Source: Flavobacterium salmonis (GTDB lineage: Bacteria > Bacteroidota > Bacteroidia > Flavobacteriales > Flavobacteriaceae). Taken from it: a stretch of DNA of 64,000 nt. Shown one piece after another: positions 1 to 7,645 of the stretch. The translations under genes and the position numbers were made by a program. The notes under the pieces are model-generated. The model saw only the letters and a list, made by a program, of their open reading frames with translations, did no database searches and was not told the origin of the DNA. Within the stretch, counting starts at the first letter, position 1, and every line of letters starts with the position of its first letter. The DNA is taken from positions 1 to 64,000 of the forward strand of contig NZ_CAIJDP010000086.1 in NCBI RefSeq assembly GCF_903819435.1, written 5' to 3'.

Positions 1-11
1 TGTTGCGGGTG

Positions 12-41
12 CAAAAGTACAACCTTTATCCACTTTACCAA
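12..41 (-). promoter_or_regulatory. Promoter reading leftward out of the window
   Basis: On the minus strand there is a TACTTTTG box (12-19), matching the Bacteroidetes -7 consensus TAnnTTTG, preceded 19 bp upstream by a TTG (39-41) that fits the -33 element. The transcribed gene lies beyond the left edge of the window. The call is a motif match in sequence only. Confidence 0.6.
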
Positions 42-560
42 GCCTTTTTATTATAAAATTTCAACCTTTTTTTATTCTTTTTCTTAACTGTCTGGTAACA
101 GCTTGTTTATAATTTAACTTTTTTATTTTAATATAAGTTTTTTCTTAACAATAATACAGTTTTAATACTTTCTATTATGCTAAGGTTACCCATTTTGAAG
201 AGTTTTTAGTATTTATTGCCTTTTTTATCTGAATTTATTATTATTTCAAAACCTCCATCCCTAACTTAACCTCTTCTAAAAACCGGATTTTTAACCCTGG
301 AAGCATCCGAAATCCTTTTTATAGAGAGTATTCAAAAAAGATAGAAGGAATATGCTACTTATTATTGTCTATTCTCAATTTTTAAATTCCAATCGGTACC
401 TAAAAAAGACTTCATCTTCCTTCAACCTGACACATTCTATAAATATATATTATATGTATACTCAAAAACAAACCCCAGATGTTTTGAAAACCTGTCGGAT
501 ACAAACTTATATTTATAGTATAGCAAAAAAACTATACTTATATATTACTCTAAAACTAAA
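42..560. other. Gene-free AT-rich intergenic stretch
   Basis: About 500 bases of very AT-rich sequence separate the leftward promoter at the window edge from the terminator at 561. The only open frame (352-579) is lysine-, tyrosine- and serine-rich low-complexity translation with no family resemblance, and it runs into the terminator hairpin. No RNA gene or palindrome beyond that terminator was recognised. Confidence 0.5.
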
Positions 561-596
561 AAAAAACCGACAAGACTAATCTTATCGGTTTTTTCT
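561..596 (-). terminator. Rho-independent terminator of the 618-1061 gene
   Basis: A stem at 567-588 (CCGACAAGA paired with TCTTATCGG, one G:U pair on the minus-strand RNA) is followed on the minus strand by a long run of T. It lies about 30 bases after the stop of the minus-strand gene. Confidence 0.75.
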
Positions 597-617
597 GTTT
601 TCTATTTTTTTTATCTC

Positions 618-1061
618 TTATTTCTTAACCGGGAATTTCCAATCAAACTCATCTTTATTATTAATGATTGCTCCTATTTCGAATTTCACTACTTCATCAA
701 ATTCAGTTTGCAGAATGAACCAATTGTCTTCGTTGAAATAATTTTCAAAAGTATCAAAAGTCTCCTGATTGTATTTTGTAATTCCTTTGGTTGCCAAATC
801 TTTTTTTACATCTGCAATTTTTCTTCCTATTAACTTAAATCCGAAAACCTCGAGATCATTACTGGAAGCAACTGCATATCCTAATTTCAGATCTTCTTCC
901 TGATAGAAAGTTAATCTTATTTTTTGTTCATTGTAAACAAAAATTACATTATCATCTTCATCTTTGTAATTCTTATCAGGTTTTCCTAAAACTGCTGTTA
1001 CATCATTTTGCTTCATTCCGAAAAGCAATTTATCAATTCCTGATTTTAGATTTATTTTCAT
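618..1061 (-). CDS. Hypothetical protein, 147 aa
   Basis: A small, soluble, acidic protein with no signal peptide or membrane segment and no family I can name. The N-terminal part (residues about 8-30, LLFGMKQNDVTAVLGKPD) resembles the turn-helix-strand pattern of SmpA/OmlA-like folds, where a helix precedes a GKPD-type turn, and a similar pattern recurs near residue 70 (GFKLIGRKIADVKKDL). This could mean an internal duplication. It is the last gene before a terminator and is separated by 49 bases from the GNAT gene upstream on the same strand, so the two may be co-transcribed. The function is unknown; an immunity-like or metabolic accessory role would be a guess. Confidence 0.7.
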   Translation of the reverse strand: MKINLKSGIDKLLFGMKQNDVTAVLGKPDKNYKDEDDNVIFVYNEQKIRLTFYQEEDLKLGYAVASSNDLEVFGFKLIGRKIADVKKDLATKGITKYNQETFDTFENYFNEDNWFILQTEFDEVVKFEIGAIINNKDEFDWKFPVKK

Positions 1062-1110
1062 ATTTCGCTATTAATTTTAAAGTGCTAATTTCGTGAAGTT
1101 TTTATAAATT

Positions 1111-1713
1111 CTACAATTTTTGTTTTAGTTTTTCCTTGACTTCGCCAAACCATTCATTTCTAAGAATACTTAAAACGATTGAATCGCGTCGAACTCCATC
1201 TTCTGCTGTTGGCATATGACTTCGCAAAACGCCTTCGACTTTACAACCAATACTTTTCATTGCAGCAATACTTCGGTCGTTATTATTATCAGCACGGAAT
1301 TCTACACGTTCTAGTCCGAGAGTTTCAAATGCAAATTGAAGTAATAAAAATTTACAATGTTTATTAAGTCCGGTTCCCCTGAATACAGAACCGTACCAGG
1401 TATATCCTAACTGAAGAGTTTTAAAATCTAAGTTTATATCGTAAAATCGGGTTGAGCCTGCGTATTTTTGGGATTTTTTATCAAAAACTATAAAAGGAAA
1501 TTCTTTTTTGGCTTCTCTTGCTTTTATAGCAGACTGAATATAATTGATGAGATTTTCTTTTCCGTCAGCGCCTACTAAAGAATATTTCCAGGTTTCGGGC
1601 TCGTTGATAGATATTTCTAATAAATTTTCAACGTCTGATTCCTGCAGGGAACGCAATAAAACAAAATCATCTTCTAAAAAAATATTATCTGTGAAATTTA
1701 AATCTGATGTCAT
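1111..1713 (-). CDS. GNAT family N-acetyltransferase (RimJ/RimL type)
   Basis: A 200-residue protein of RimL-type architecture. It opens with the LEDDFVLLRSLQESDVENLL segment typical of the family (LR.L..sD...L). A central GYTWYGSVFRGTGLNKHCK stretch is the degenerate acetyl-CoA binding loop (the Q/RxxGxG/A equivalent is RGTGLN). A late VEFRADNNNDRSIAAMKSIG segment is the classic alpha4/beta5 signature of RimJ/RimL enzymes. The family moves an acetyl group from acetyl-CoA to the N-terminus of a protein or to a small amine; the substrate cannot be told from sequence. It is cytoplasmic. The neighbouring minus-strand genes (1745-2101 upstream, 618-1061 downstream) are close enough for one transcript. 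Confidence 0.88.
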   Translation of the reverse strand: MTSDLNFTDNIFLEDDFVLLRSLQESDVENLLEISINEPETWKYSLVGADGKENLINYIQSAIKAREAKKEFPFIVFDKKSQKYAGSTRFYDINLDFKTLQLGYTWYGSVFRGTGLNKHCKFLLLQFAFETLGLERVEFRADNNNDRSIAAMKSIGCKVEGVLRSHMPTAEDGVRRDSIVLSILRNEWFGEVKEKLKQKL

Positions 1714-1744
1714 GAAGGAATTTTAAAATTATAGAAGAGAAAAA

Positions 1745-2101
1745 TTACTCGCTCATTTCGTCATAGCGTTCCGGAACTTGTGGATCATATAAAGGACATT
1801 TGAACTCTTCCAGTAAATCTACCAGTTTGTTCATAGTTTTGCCTTCGGTCCCGTAACAGTCTATTTTTATGCTTTGTGGTGTAGTAATAATTTGAAAAGC
1901 ACCTTTTCCAGTATTATTTTTCCAGCTGTTTTCATCCACTTTTTCCCATTGTGAGAAAACTGAGCCAATTCGGTTAAGGATTATCTGTATGGGAAGAATT
2001 TCAAGACCTTCAATTTCCTGCTTTTCAAGTAAAGCTTCATAAACTTCCTGATTATTCAGGTAAATTTCGTCTAAATATCTCCAAAAAAGCAGTTCATACA
2101 T
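1745..2101 (-). CDS. Hypothetical protein, 118 aa
   Basis: A short cytoplasmic protein that I do not recognise as a named family. It starts MYELLFWRYLDEIYLN and ends with an acidic, proline-containing tail (YDPQVPERYDEMSE). There is no signal peptide, membrane helix or obvious metal site; the alternation of strands and helices suggests a small alpha/beta domain. It lies 31 bases upstream of the acetyltransferase gene on the same strand, so the two are probably in one transcript. A structured palindromic repeat sits just upstream of its start. Confidence 0.65.
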   Translation of the reverse strand: MYELLFWRYLDEIYLNNQEVYEALLEKQEIEGLEILPIQIILNRIGSVFSQWEKVDENSWKNNTGKGAFQIITTPQSIKIDCYGTEGKTMNKLVDLLEEFKCPLYDPQVPERYDEMSE

Positions 2102-2196
2102 ATCTTTAAATTAAAAGATTAAAACATTGAAAGATTAAAAAATTCAGATCTTGAAAATTATGGATAACCACTGTAATTCTTATGCAACTATAATTT

Positions 2197-2279
2197 TAGC
2201 CCCGATAGAAGTGAAAATCCTTTTGCTTTTTCTTTAAAAAGCAAAAGATTGTAACGAATAGCGGGATTAGCTCCTAAAA
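2197..2279 (-). repeat. Structured repeat element, copy A (12-bp stem, 4-nt loop)
   Basis: Read on the minus strand this is TAGGAGCTAATCCCGCTATT, about 10 more bases, then a perfect 12-bp hairpin (2220-2231 with 2236-2247, four-base loop), then a flank ending in TATCGGGGCTA. A second element with the same flanks but a different hairpin sequence is at 62601-62682 on the plus strand. The shared outer blocks and changed but still pairing stems argue for a maintained structure. Confidence 0.75.
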
Positions 2280-2298
2280 AAGCTAATAGTTATATATT

Positions 2299-3477
2299 TT
2301 AATATTCGAAAGTTCCGTATTCGCTGGTGATAGTCAGTTTTTTAACATCAGCAGCTTCTACCCTTCCTACGATTTGTGCATCGACATTGAATGATTTTGA
2401 AATCGCAATAATATCCTGAGCAATATTTTCAGGCATATAAAGTTCCATACGATGACCGCAGTTGAAAACCTGATACATTTCTTTCCAATCTGTTTTTGAT
2501 TGCTCCTGAATCAGTTTGAACAATGGCGGAACCGGAAATAAATTGTCTTTTACAATATGTAAATTTTGAACGAAATGTAAAATTTTAGTCTGCGCTCCTC
2601 CACTGCAATGCACCATTCCGTGTATTTCATTTGGCGTATAAGTGTCTAAAATTTTCTTAATGATTGGCGCATAAGTTCTGGTTGGCGAAAGCACTAACTG
2701 CCCTGCATTTATTGGACTGTTTTCTACAGCATCAGTCAAATTAACCTGACCTGAATAAATCAATTCTTCAGGAACGGCTGCATCAAAACTTTCAGGGTAT
2801 TTTTTAGCTAAATATTTTCCGAAAACATCGTGACGTGCAGATGTTAATCCGTTGCTCCCCATTCCGCCGTTATAGCTTTTTTCGTAAGTTGCCTGTCCGA
2901 AAGAAGCCAAACCAACGATTACGTCTCCGGTTTTAATGTTTGCATTGTCTACAACATCACTTCGTTTCATACGGGCCGTAACGGTTGAATCTACAATAAT
3001 AGTACGAACCACATCCCCAACATCAGCAGTTTCTCCTCCTGTTGAATGAATCGTTACGCCGAAAGATTTTAATTCGTTTATTAATTCTTCTGTTCCGTTG
3101 ATGATTGCAGAGATAACTTCGGCAGGAATTAAATTTTTGTTTCTTCCGATAGTGGAAGAAAGCAGAATATTATCGATTGCTCCCACACATAATAAATCAT
3201 CAATATTCATGATCAAAGCATCCTGAGCGATTCCTTTCCAGACTGAAATATCTCCGGTTTCTTTCCAGTACATATACGCCAAAGACGATTTTGTACCGGC
3301 TCCGTCAGCATGCATAATCAGGCAATGTTCTTCGTCCTGCGTTAAATAATCAGGAACGATTTTACAGAAAGCCTGCGGAAATAAACCTTTATCAATGTTT
3401 TTTATGGCGTTGTGTACGTCTTCCTTTGATGCCGAAACACCTCTTTGTGCGTACCTTTTGCTAGAATCTGAACTCAT
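2299..3477 (-). CDS. purM: Phosphoribosylformylglycinamidine cyclo-ligase-type (AIR synthase) protein
   Basis: PurM/PurL-fold enzyme of about 392 residues in the long Bacteroidetes form. The family closes the imidazole ring of FGAM to AIR with ATP in purine synthesis. Landmarks are YAQRGVSASKEDVHNAI at the N-terminus, the HADGAGTKSSLAY nucleotide-binding segment, an IAQDALIMNIDDLLCVGA metal/phosphate strand, a STGGETADVGD loop and a late HCSGGAQTKIL glycine-rich motif. The frame is open up to 3507, but a -7 promoter box (3505-3512) overlaps that upstream ATG, so the start at 3477 (MSSDSSKRYAQ) is preferred. It sits between copy A of the structured repeat and ung and appears to be transcribed alone. 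Confidence 0.88.
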   Translation of the reverse strand: MSSDSSKRYAQRGVSASKEDVHNAIKNIDKGLFPQAFCKIVPDYLTQDEEHCLIMHADGAGTKSSLAYMYWKETGDISVWKGIAQDALIMNIDDLLCVGAIDNILLSSTIGRNKNLIPAEVISAIINGTEELINELKSFGVTIHSTGGETADVGDVVRTIIVDSTVTARMKRSDVVDNANIKTGDVIVGLASFGQATYEKSYNGGMGSNGLTSARHDVFGKYLAKKYPESFDAAVPEELIYSGQVNLTDAVENSPINAGQLVLSPTRTYAPIIKKILDTYTPNEIHGMVHCSGGAQTKILHFVQNLHIVKDNLFPVPPLFKLIQEQSKTDWKEMYQVFNCGHRMELYMPENIAQDIIAISKSFNVDAQIVGRVEAADVKKLTITSEYGTFEY

Positions 3478-3504
3478 GAAACTTAGTTTGTGTTGAATGT
3501 GGTG

Positions 3505-3512
3505 CAAAGATA
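3505..3512 (-). promoter_or_regulatory. -7 box for the purM-type gene
   Basis: TATCTTTG on the minus strand matches TAnnTTTG and lies 28 bases before the preferred start at 3477. It overlaps the alternative upstream ATG at 3507, which helps to decide the start. No clear -33 element was seen at the usual spacing. Confidence 0.65.
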
Positions 3513-3581
3513 ATCCCTTTTTTTAATTCTTTGATGATTCGTAAGTTTGATTGACAAAAAAATCCAATCTAACTTAAAACA

Positions 3582-4247
3582 CTACCATTCAATTTCTTTT
3601 AATCCCTTTGCTTTCAGGAAAGTATTGGTCTGGCTAAAATGTTTGTTTCCAAACCAAAATCCTCTGTTTGCACTTAAAGGCGAAGGATGTCCAGATTTTA
3701 AAATATGATGTTTTGAAGCATCAATCAAAGTTGCTTTTTTCTGAGCAAAACCTCCCCAAAGCAAGAAAACGACATTTTCTTTTTCAGCAGAAATTTGTTT
3801 GATAACGGCATCAGTAAATTTTTCCCACCCCTTTCCCTGATGGCTTCCGGCTTCAGATTGTCTGACTGTCAAAGTTGCATTTAAAAGAAAAACACCCTGA
3901 TCTGCCCAACGTTCTAAATTCCCGGTTTTGGGTAACGGCTTACCTAAATCGGTTTCTATTTCTCTAAAGATATTATATAAAGAAGGTGGAAATGGAATTC
4001 CGTCATTTACAGAAAAACACAAACCATTCGCCTGATTGGCACCATGATAAGGATCTTGTCCGATAATCACCACCTTTACCTGATCGAAATGACAATGATC
4101 AAAAGCTGAAAAAATCTGGCTACCTTTTGGATAACAGACTTTTGTCGTGTATTCAGATTTTACAAATTCAATTAACTCATTGAAATACGGTTTTTCGAAT
4201 TCTTCATTCAAAACCGGCTTCCAGGAATCATGTATTTTAACGTCCAT
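3582..4247 (-). CDS. ung: Uracil-DNA glycosylase (family 1)
   Basis: A 221-residue enzyme that removes uracil from DNA to start base excision repair. It has the family 1 signatures: the water-activating loop GQDPYH at residues 63-68 (catalytic Asp65), followed by GLCFSV, and the minor-groove intercalation loop HPSPLS beginning at His187. The length is that of bacterial Ung (about 220-230). It is cytoplasmic and acts as a monomer. It is divergent from mutS2, so two DNA-maintenance genes share a 132-base intergenic region, but nothing in sequence proves shared control. Confidence 0.97.
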   Translation of the reverse strand: MDVKIHDSWKPVLNEEFEKPYFNELIEFVKSEYTTKVCYPKGSQIFSAFDHCHFDQVKVVIIGQDPYHGANQANGLCFSVNDGIPFPPSLYNIFREIETDLGKPLPKTGNLERWADQGVFLLNATLTVRQSEAGSHQGKGWEKFTDAVIKQISAEKENVVFLLWGGFAQKKATLIDASKHHILKSGHPSPLSANRGFWFGNKHFSQTNTFLKAKGLKEIEW

Positions 4248-4347
4248 AATTTTTTTATGCGAATTTCAGAATTTTTTTATTGAAATCATATTTACAACGA
4301 ATAAAATTAGATCTAAACTTTACAGTTCTCGATGCTACTATTTTTTG

Positions 4348-4355
4348 TATTTTTG
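4348..4355 (+). promoter_or_regulatory. -7 box for mutS2
   Basis: TATTTTTG matches TAnnTTTG exactly and ends 24 bases before the mutS2 ATG at 4380, giving a short leader. No -33 TTG is evident at the usual distance. Confidence 0.6.
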
Positions 4356-4379
4356 CCTTCACTTTCTTAAAGAAATTAA

Positions 4380-6545
4380 ATGATTAGTATTACCGAAAAA
4401 ACATTACAAGATTTACAATTTCCAACCGTTCTCGAAACCATTTCAGATGGATGCAATACCGATATTGGAAAAGAAAAAGCTTTACAAATAAAACCATTTA
4501 GAGACAAAGAAACTTTGATGCAGGCCTTAATGCAGACCTCTGAATATGTTTCGTCTTTTGAAAATAACAACGCCATTCCGAATCACGGATTTGACCCCAT
4601 CACGCATGAAATTAAGTTTTTGGCAATTGAAGACAGTTTTCTTGAAGTGGGAAGTTTCAGAAAAATCGCCAATCTTTCTGCAACGACAAATGTCCTGTTG
4701 AATTTCTTACGAAAATTCGACGATTATTATCCAAACTTAAATGCAAGAGCATCACGTGTAGAACTGACCAAAGATATCATCACTGCAATTGATGCGATTG
4801 TAGATAAATACGGAGAAATAAAAGACAATGCTTCTCCTGCTTTATTAAGTATTCGCCAAAATATGAATTTGGTTCGCGGTAAAGTAAACCAAAGTTTTGG
4901 TGTTGCACTGACACAATACAATGGTTTAGGATATCTTGATGATATTAAAGAAAGCTTTGTGCAAAATCGCAGAGTTTTAGCTGTTTTAGCCATGTATCGC
5001 CGTAAAGTAAAAGGTTCAATTTTAGGTAGTTCCAAAACCGGAAGTATTGCTTATATCGAACCTGAAGCTACACTAAAATATTCTCGTGAATTAGCCAATT
5101 TAGAATACGAAGAGAAAGAAGAAATTACGAGAATTTTAAAGAATTTATCGAATGTGATTCGACCATATCTCCCTTTACTAATTGAATATCAGGATTTTTT
5201 AAGTGATATTGATGTCGTTGCCGGAAAAGCAAAATACGCTAACAGAATTAACGCAATCCTTCCAACAATTACTGAAGAAAGAAGATTGTTCTTTAGAGAA
5301 GCGTATCATCCGATTTTGTATCTGAATAACAAACAAAAACAAGAAGTTACGCATCCTCAGACCATTGAATTAAAACAAGATAACCGAATCATTGTGATTT
5401 CCGGACCAAATGCGGGAGGAAAAACCATTTCGCTTAAAACTGTTGGTTTATTGCAATTAATGCTGCAATCCGGGATGTTGATTCCGGTTCATGAGCGAAG
5501 TGAAACTTTTTTGTTTGACAGAATCTTAACTGATATTGGAGATAATCAGTCTATTGAAAACCATTTAAGTACTTACAGCTACCGATTAAAAAACATGAAT
5601 TATTTCTTGAAGAAATGTAATCATAAAACCATGTTTTTGATTGACGAGTTTGGTACAGGTTCAGATCCTGAACTGGGTGGTGCTCTGGCAGAAATTTTCC
5701 TTGAAGAATTTTATCATCGTGAAGCGTTCGGAATTATCACTACGCATTACTCCAATTTAAAGATTTTGGCTAACGAATTACCATATGCAACGAATGCCAA
5801 TATGATGTTTGATGAAAAATCACTCGAACCGATGTACAAACTGGCTTTAGGTCAGGCCGGAAGTTCGTTTACTTTTGAAGTTGCGCTGAAAAATGGAATT
5901 CCGTTTGGACTGATTAATCGTGCGAAAAAGAAAATTGAAGTTGGAAAAGTTCGTTTTGACAAAACTATTGCAACACTACAAAAAGAGCGTTCAAAATTGG
6001 AAAAAACTTCTCTGAATTTAAAAGAGGAAGAAACCAGAGCACGTGAAGAAAGCAAAAAGATGGAAAACATCAATGTAAAAATCAAACAGAAACTGGAAAG
6101 CTATCAGGAATTGTATGACAGCAACCAGAAGACCATTTACATTGGTCAGAAAATTGAAGATATCTCTGAGAAATATTTCAACAATAAAAACAAGAAAGAG
6201 CTTATTGGAGAATTTTTGAAAATCATAGAAATTGAAAATTCAAAACGTAAAAAAGCAACTCCTAAAGAAGCCAAAGCCATAATCGAAAAGAAAAAAGAAG
6301 TTGTTGCTGAAGTTGCTGTACAAGTTGAAGAAATCCGAAAAGAGAAAAAAGAGAAGAAACTTAAACCTGTAATTGAAAAACCAAAACCTATTTTAAAGGT
6401 TGGTGACCGTGTTCGAATGCTCGACGGAAGATCTGTTGGAAGTATTGATGCTATCGAAAAAAATAAAGCAACAGTAAATTACGGTATTTTTACGTCGAAA
6501 GTAAGTCTGGATGAACTGGAATTGGTAGAAGCTGTGAAGAAATAG
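4380..6545 (+). CDS. MutS2-family DNA-binding ATPase lacking the Smr domain
   Basis: A 721-residue MutS-superfamily protein. Like MutS2 it lacks the MutS mismatch-recognition domain and starts directly with the core/lever region. The ATPase has a Walker A GPNAGGKT at about residues 342-349, a Walker B FLIDEFGTGSDP, and an ITTHYSNL switch histidine. After the ATPase come a long charged coiled coil (about 520-620) and a lysine/glutamate-rich linker. A small beta domain (VGDRVRMLDGRSVGSIDAIE) then ends the protein. The nuclease-like Smr domain that closes most MutS2 proteins is absent. MutS2 proteins act in suppression of recombination or in collided-ribosome rescue; which role applies here cannot be told. 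It is divergent from ung. Confidence 0.93.
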   Translation: MISITEKTLQDLQFPTVLETISDGCNTDIGKEKALQIKPFRDKETLMQALMQTSEYVSSFENNNAIPNHGFDPITHEIKFLAIEDSFLEVGSFRKIANLSATTNVLLNFLRKFDDYYPNLNARASRVELTKDIITAIDAIVDKYGEIKDNASPALLSIRQNMNLVRGKVNQSFGVALTQYNGLGYLDDIKESFVQNRRVLAVLAMYRRKVKGSILGSSKTGSIAYIEPEATLKYSRELANLEYEEKEEITRILKNLSNVIRPYLPLLIEYQDFLSDIDVVAGKAKYANRINAILPTITEERRLFFREAYHPILYLNNKQKQEVTHPQTIELKQDNRIIVISGPNAGGKTISLKTVGLLQLMLQSGMLIPVHERSETFLFDRILTDIGDNQSIENHLSTYSYRLKNMNYFLKKCNHKTMFLIDEFGTGSDPELGGALAEIFLEEFYHREAFGIITTHYSNLKILANELPYATNANMMFDEKSLEPMYKLALGQAGSSFTFEVALKNGIPFGLINRAKKKIEVGKVRFDKTIATLQKERSKLEKTSLNLKEEETRAREESKKMENINVKIKQKLESYQELYDSNQKTIYIGQKIEDISEKYFNNKNKKELIGEFLKIIEIENSKRKKATPKEAKAIIEKKKEVVAEVAVQVEEIRKEKKEKKLKPVIEKPKPILKVGDRVRMLDGRSVGSIDAIEKNKATVNYGIFTSKVSLDELELVEAVKK

Positions 6546-6572
6546 TATTTTATTTTTCACAATCAGAAGTCT

Positions 6573-6643
6573 TTGCGAGGAACTAAGCAATCACACTAAA
6601 ATAAACAAGTCCTTCAAATAGGCGATTGCTTAGTTCCTCGCAA
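6573..6643. repeat. Palindromic repeat with 20-bp perfect arms, upstream of the GIY-YIG gene
   Basis: The arms TTGCGAGGAACTAAGCAATC (6573-6592) and its exact reverse complement (6624-6643) flank a 31-base spacer. A one-arm relative with a single-base change lies at 7005-7024 on the other side of the GIY-YIG gene. Confidence 0.9.
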
Positions 6644-6669
6644 TTACAAAAAACTTAAAAATTTTAAAC

Positions 6670-6975
6670 ATGAAACCAGGATTTGTTTACATCATCACCA
6701 ATAAATATCAAACTGTTGTTTACACTGGTGTGACTTCAAATCTTTCTGAAAGAATTTTAGAACACAAAAGCAAAAAATATCCAAAGTCATTTTCGGCTCG
6801 TTATAATGTAAACATTTTAGTTTATTATGAGCAATTTCAGTGGATTGAAGATGCCATTACAAGAGAAAAACAAATCAAAGTAGGTTCAAGAGAAGCAAAA
6901 AATGATTTAATTCGTTCAATGAATCCAACCTGGAAAGATTTGTATGAAGAAATAAAAAGTATAATTACTGAATAA
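6670..6975 (+). CDS. GIY-YIG nuclease-domain protein (UPF0213/YhbQ-like)
   Basis: A single-domain 101-residue GIY-YIG protein. The GIY equivalent is FVYIITN (residues 5-11) and the YIG equivalent is VVYTGVTSN (16-24). The catalytic-type arginine follows in LSERILEHK, and the later helix YEQFQWIEDAITREKQIK carries the conserved glutamate. The family cuts DNA or RNA with one metal; the small stand-alone members in Bacteroidetes have no proven substrate. The gene has palindromic repeats of one family on both sides (6573-6643 and 7005-7024) and lies 12 bases before the DCC gene. That arrangement resembles a nuclease associated with its own repeat. Whether it acts on the repeat is inference. Confidence 0.9.
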   Translation: MKPGFVYIITNKYQTVVYTGVTSNLSERILEHKSKKYPKSFSARYNVNILVYYEQFQWIEDAITREKQIKVGSREAKNDLIRSMNPTWKDLYEEIKSIITE

Positions 6976-6987
6976 TAAAAGTTAAAA

Positions 6988-7431
6988 ATGGAAGTACATA
7001 GTGAGATTGCTTCGTTCCTCGCAATGACTGCCGGGAACAAAAAAATAATCCTCTTCGACGGTGTTTGTAATTTATGCAACGGAGCAGTTCAATTCATTAT
7101 CAGGCACGATAAAAAAGATATTTTTCGTTTTACAGCATTGCAATCTGATTTGGGAAAAGAAATTTGCAGTTATATTGGTGTAGATCAGACTAAAATTGAC
7201 AGTATCATTTTCTATAATCCCGGAGTCGCTTATTACTACAAATCATCTGCAGCTATTGAAATTGCAGAAGAATTAGGCGGGATTTACAGTTTAATTTCAA
7301 TTTTTAAAATTTTCCCTGAAAAAGTACGGAATTACATTTACGATTATATTGCTAAAAACCGCTACAAATGGTACGGCAAAAAAGAAAGCTGTATGATTCC
7401 GACACCGGAATTGAAAGCTAAATTTCTGTAA
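6988..7431 (+). CDS. DCC-family thiol-disulfide oxidoreductase-like protein (DUF393)
   Basis: A 147-residue protein with the family-defining DGVCNLCNG motif (residues 24-32; the CxxC pair resembles a thioredoxin active site). Downstream are conserved blocks RFTALQSDLGKEI and YYKSSAAIEIAEELGG. DUF393 proteins are predicted thiol-disulfide oxidoreductases of unknown partner. The start is uncertain: the ATG at 6988 makes residues 7-12 come from a half copy of a palindromic repeat (7005-7024), while the ATG at 7024 would begin MTAGNKKIILFDG, closer to the usual N-terminus. The gene follows the GIY-YIG gene closely and is convergent with ettA across another palindrome. Confidence 0.88.
   Translation: MEVHSEIASFLAMTAGNKKIILFDGVCNLCNGAVQFIIRHDKKDIFRFTALQSDLGKEICSYIGVDQTKIDSIIFYNPGVAYYYKSSAAIEIAEELGGIYSLISIFKIFPEKVRNYIYDYIAKNRYKWYGKKESCMIPTPELKAKFL
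7005..7024 (+). repeat. Half copy of the 6573-6643 repeat, inside the DCC gene 5' end
   Basis: GATTGCTTCGTTCCTCGCAA differs by one base from the right arm at 6624-6643. It overlaps the first codons of the DCC reading frame and ends on the alternative start codon at 7024. Confidence 0.85.
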
Positions 7432-7450
7432 ATTTCAATTTGATACAATA

Positions 7451-7553
7451 TTGTCATTTCGACGGAGGAGAAATCTTCACAAGAAGCTCGACAAAGATTG
7501 ATCTATTTGGAACGGAGTTACTCGGGAAGATTTCTCCTCCGTCGAAATGACAA
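7451..7553. repeat. Palindromic repeat with 28-bp perfect arms
   Basis: The left arm at 7451-7478 (begins TTGTCATTTCGACGGAGG) and the right arm at 7526-7553 are exact reverse complements, with a 47-base spacer. It lies between the convergent DCC and ettA genes and could fold as a large hairpin in either transcript. Its sequence is unrelated to the 6573 element. Confidence 0.92.
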
Positions 7554-7580
7554 ACTACATTAAAAATTATTAAAACAAAA

Positions 7581-7622
7581 AATCCCAAATTTCAAATCTT
7601 TTACAATTTGGAATTTGGGATT
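7581..7622 (-). terminator. Terminator of ettA
   Basis: AATCCCAAATT (7581-7591) pairs with AATTTGGGATT (7612-7622). On the minus strand the hairpin is followed by a T-rich run. It begins 24 bases after the ettA stop. Confidence 0.75.
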
Positions 7623-7645
7623 TTAAAATTAAAATTTTCAGAAAA

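Noticed and set aside
352-579. 75-codon open frame near the left edge
   Set aside because: Low-complexity translation in AT-rich DNA, no family resemblance, and it runs into the terminator hairpin of the minus-strand gene.
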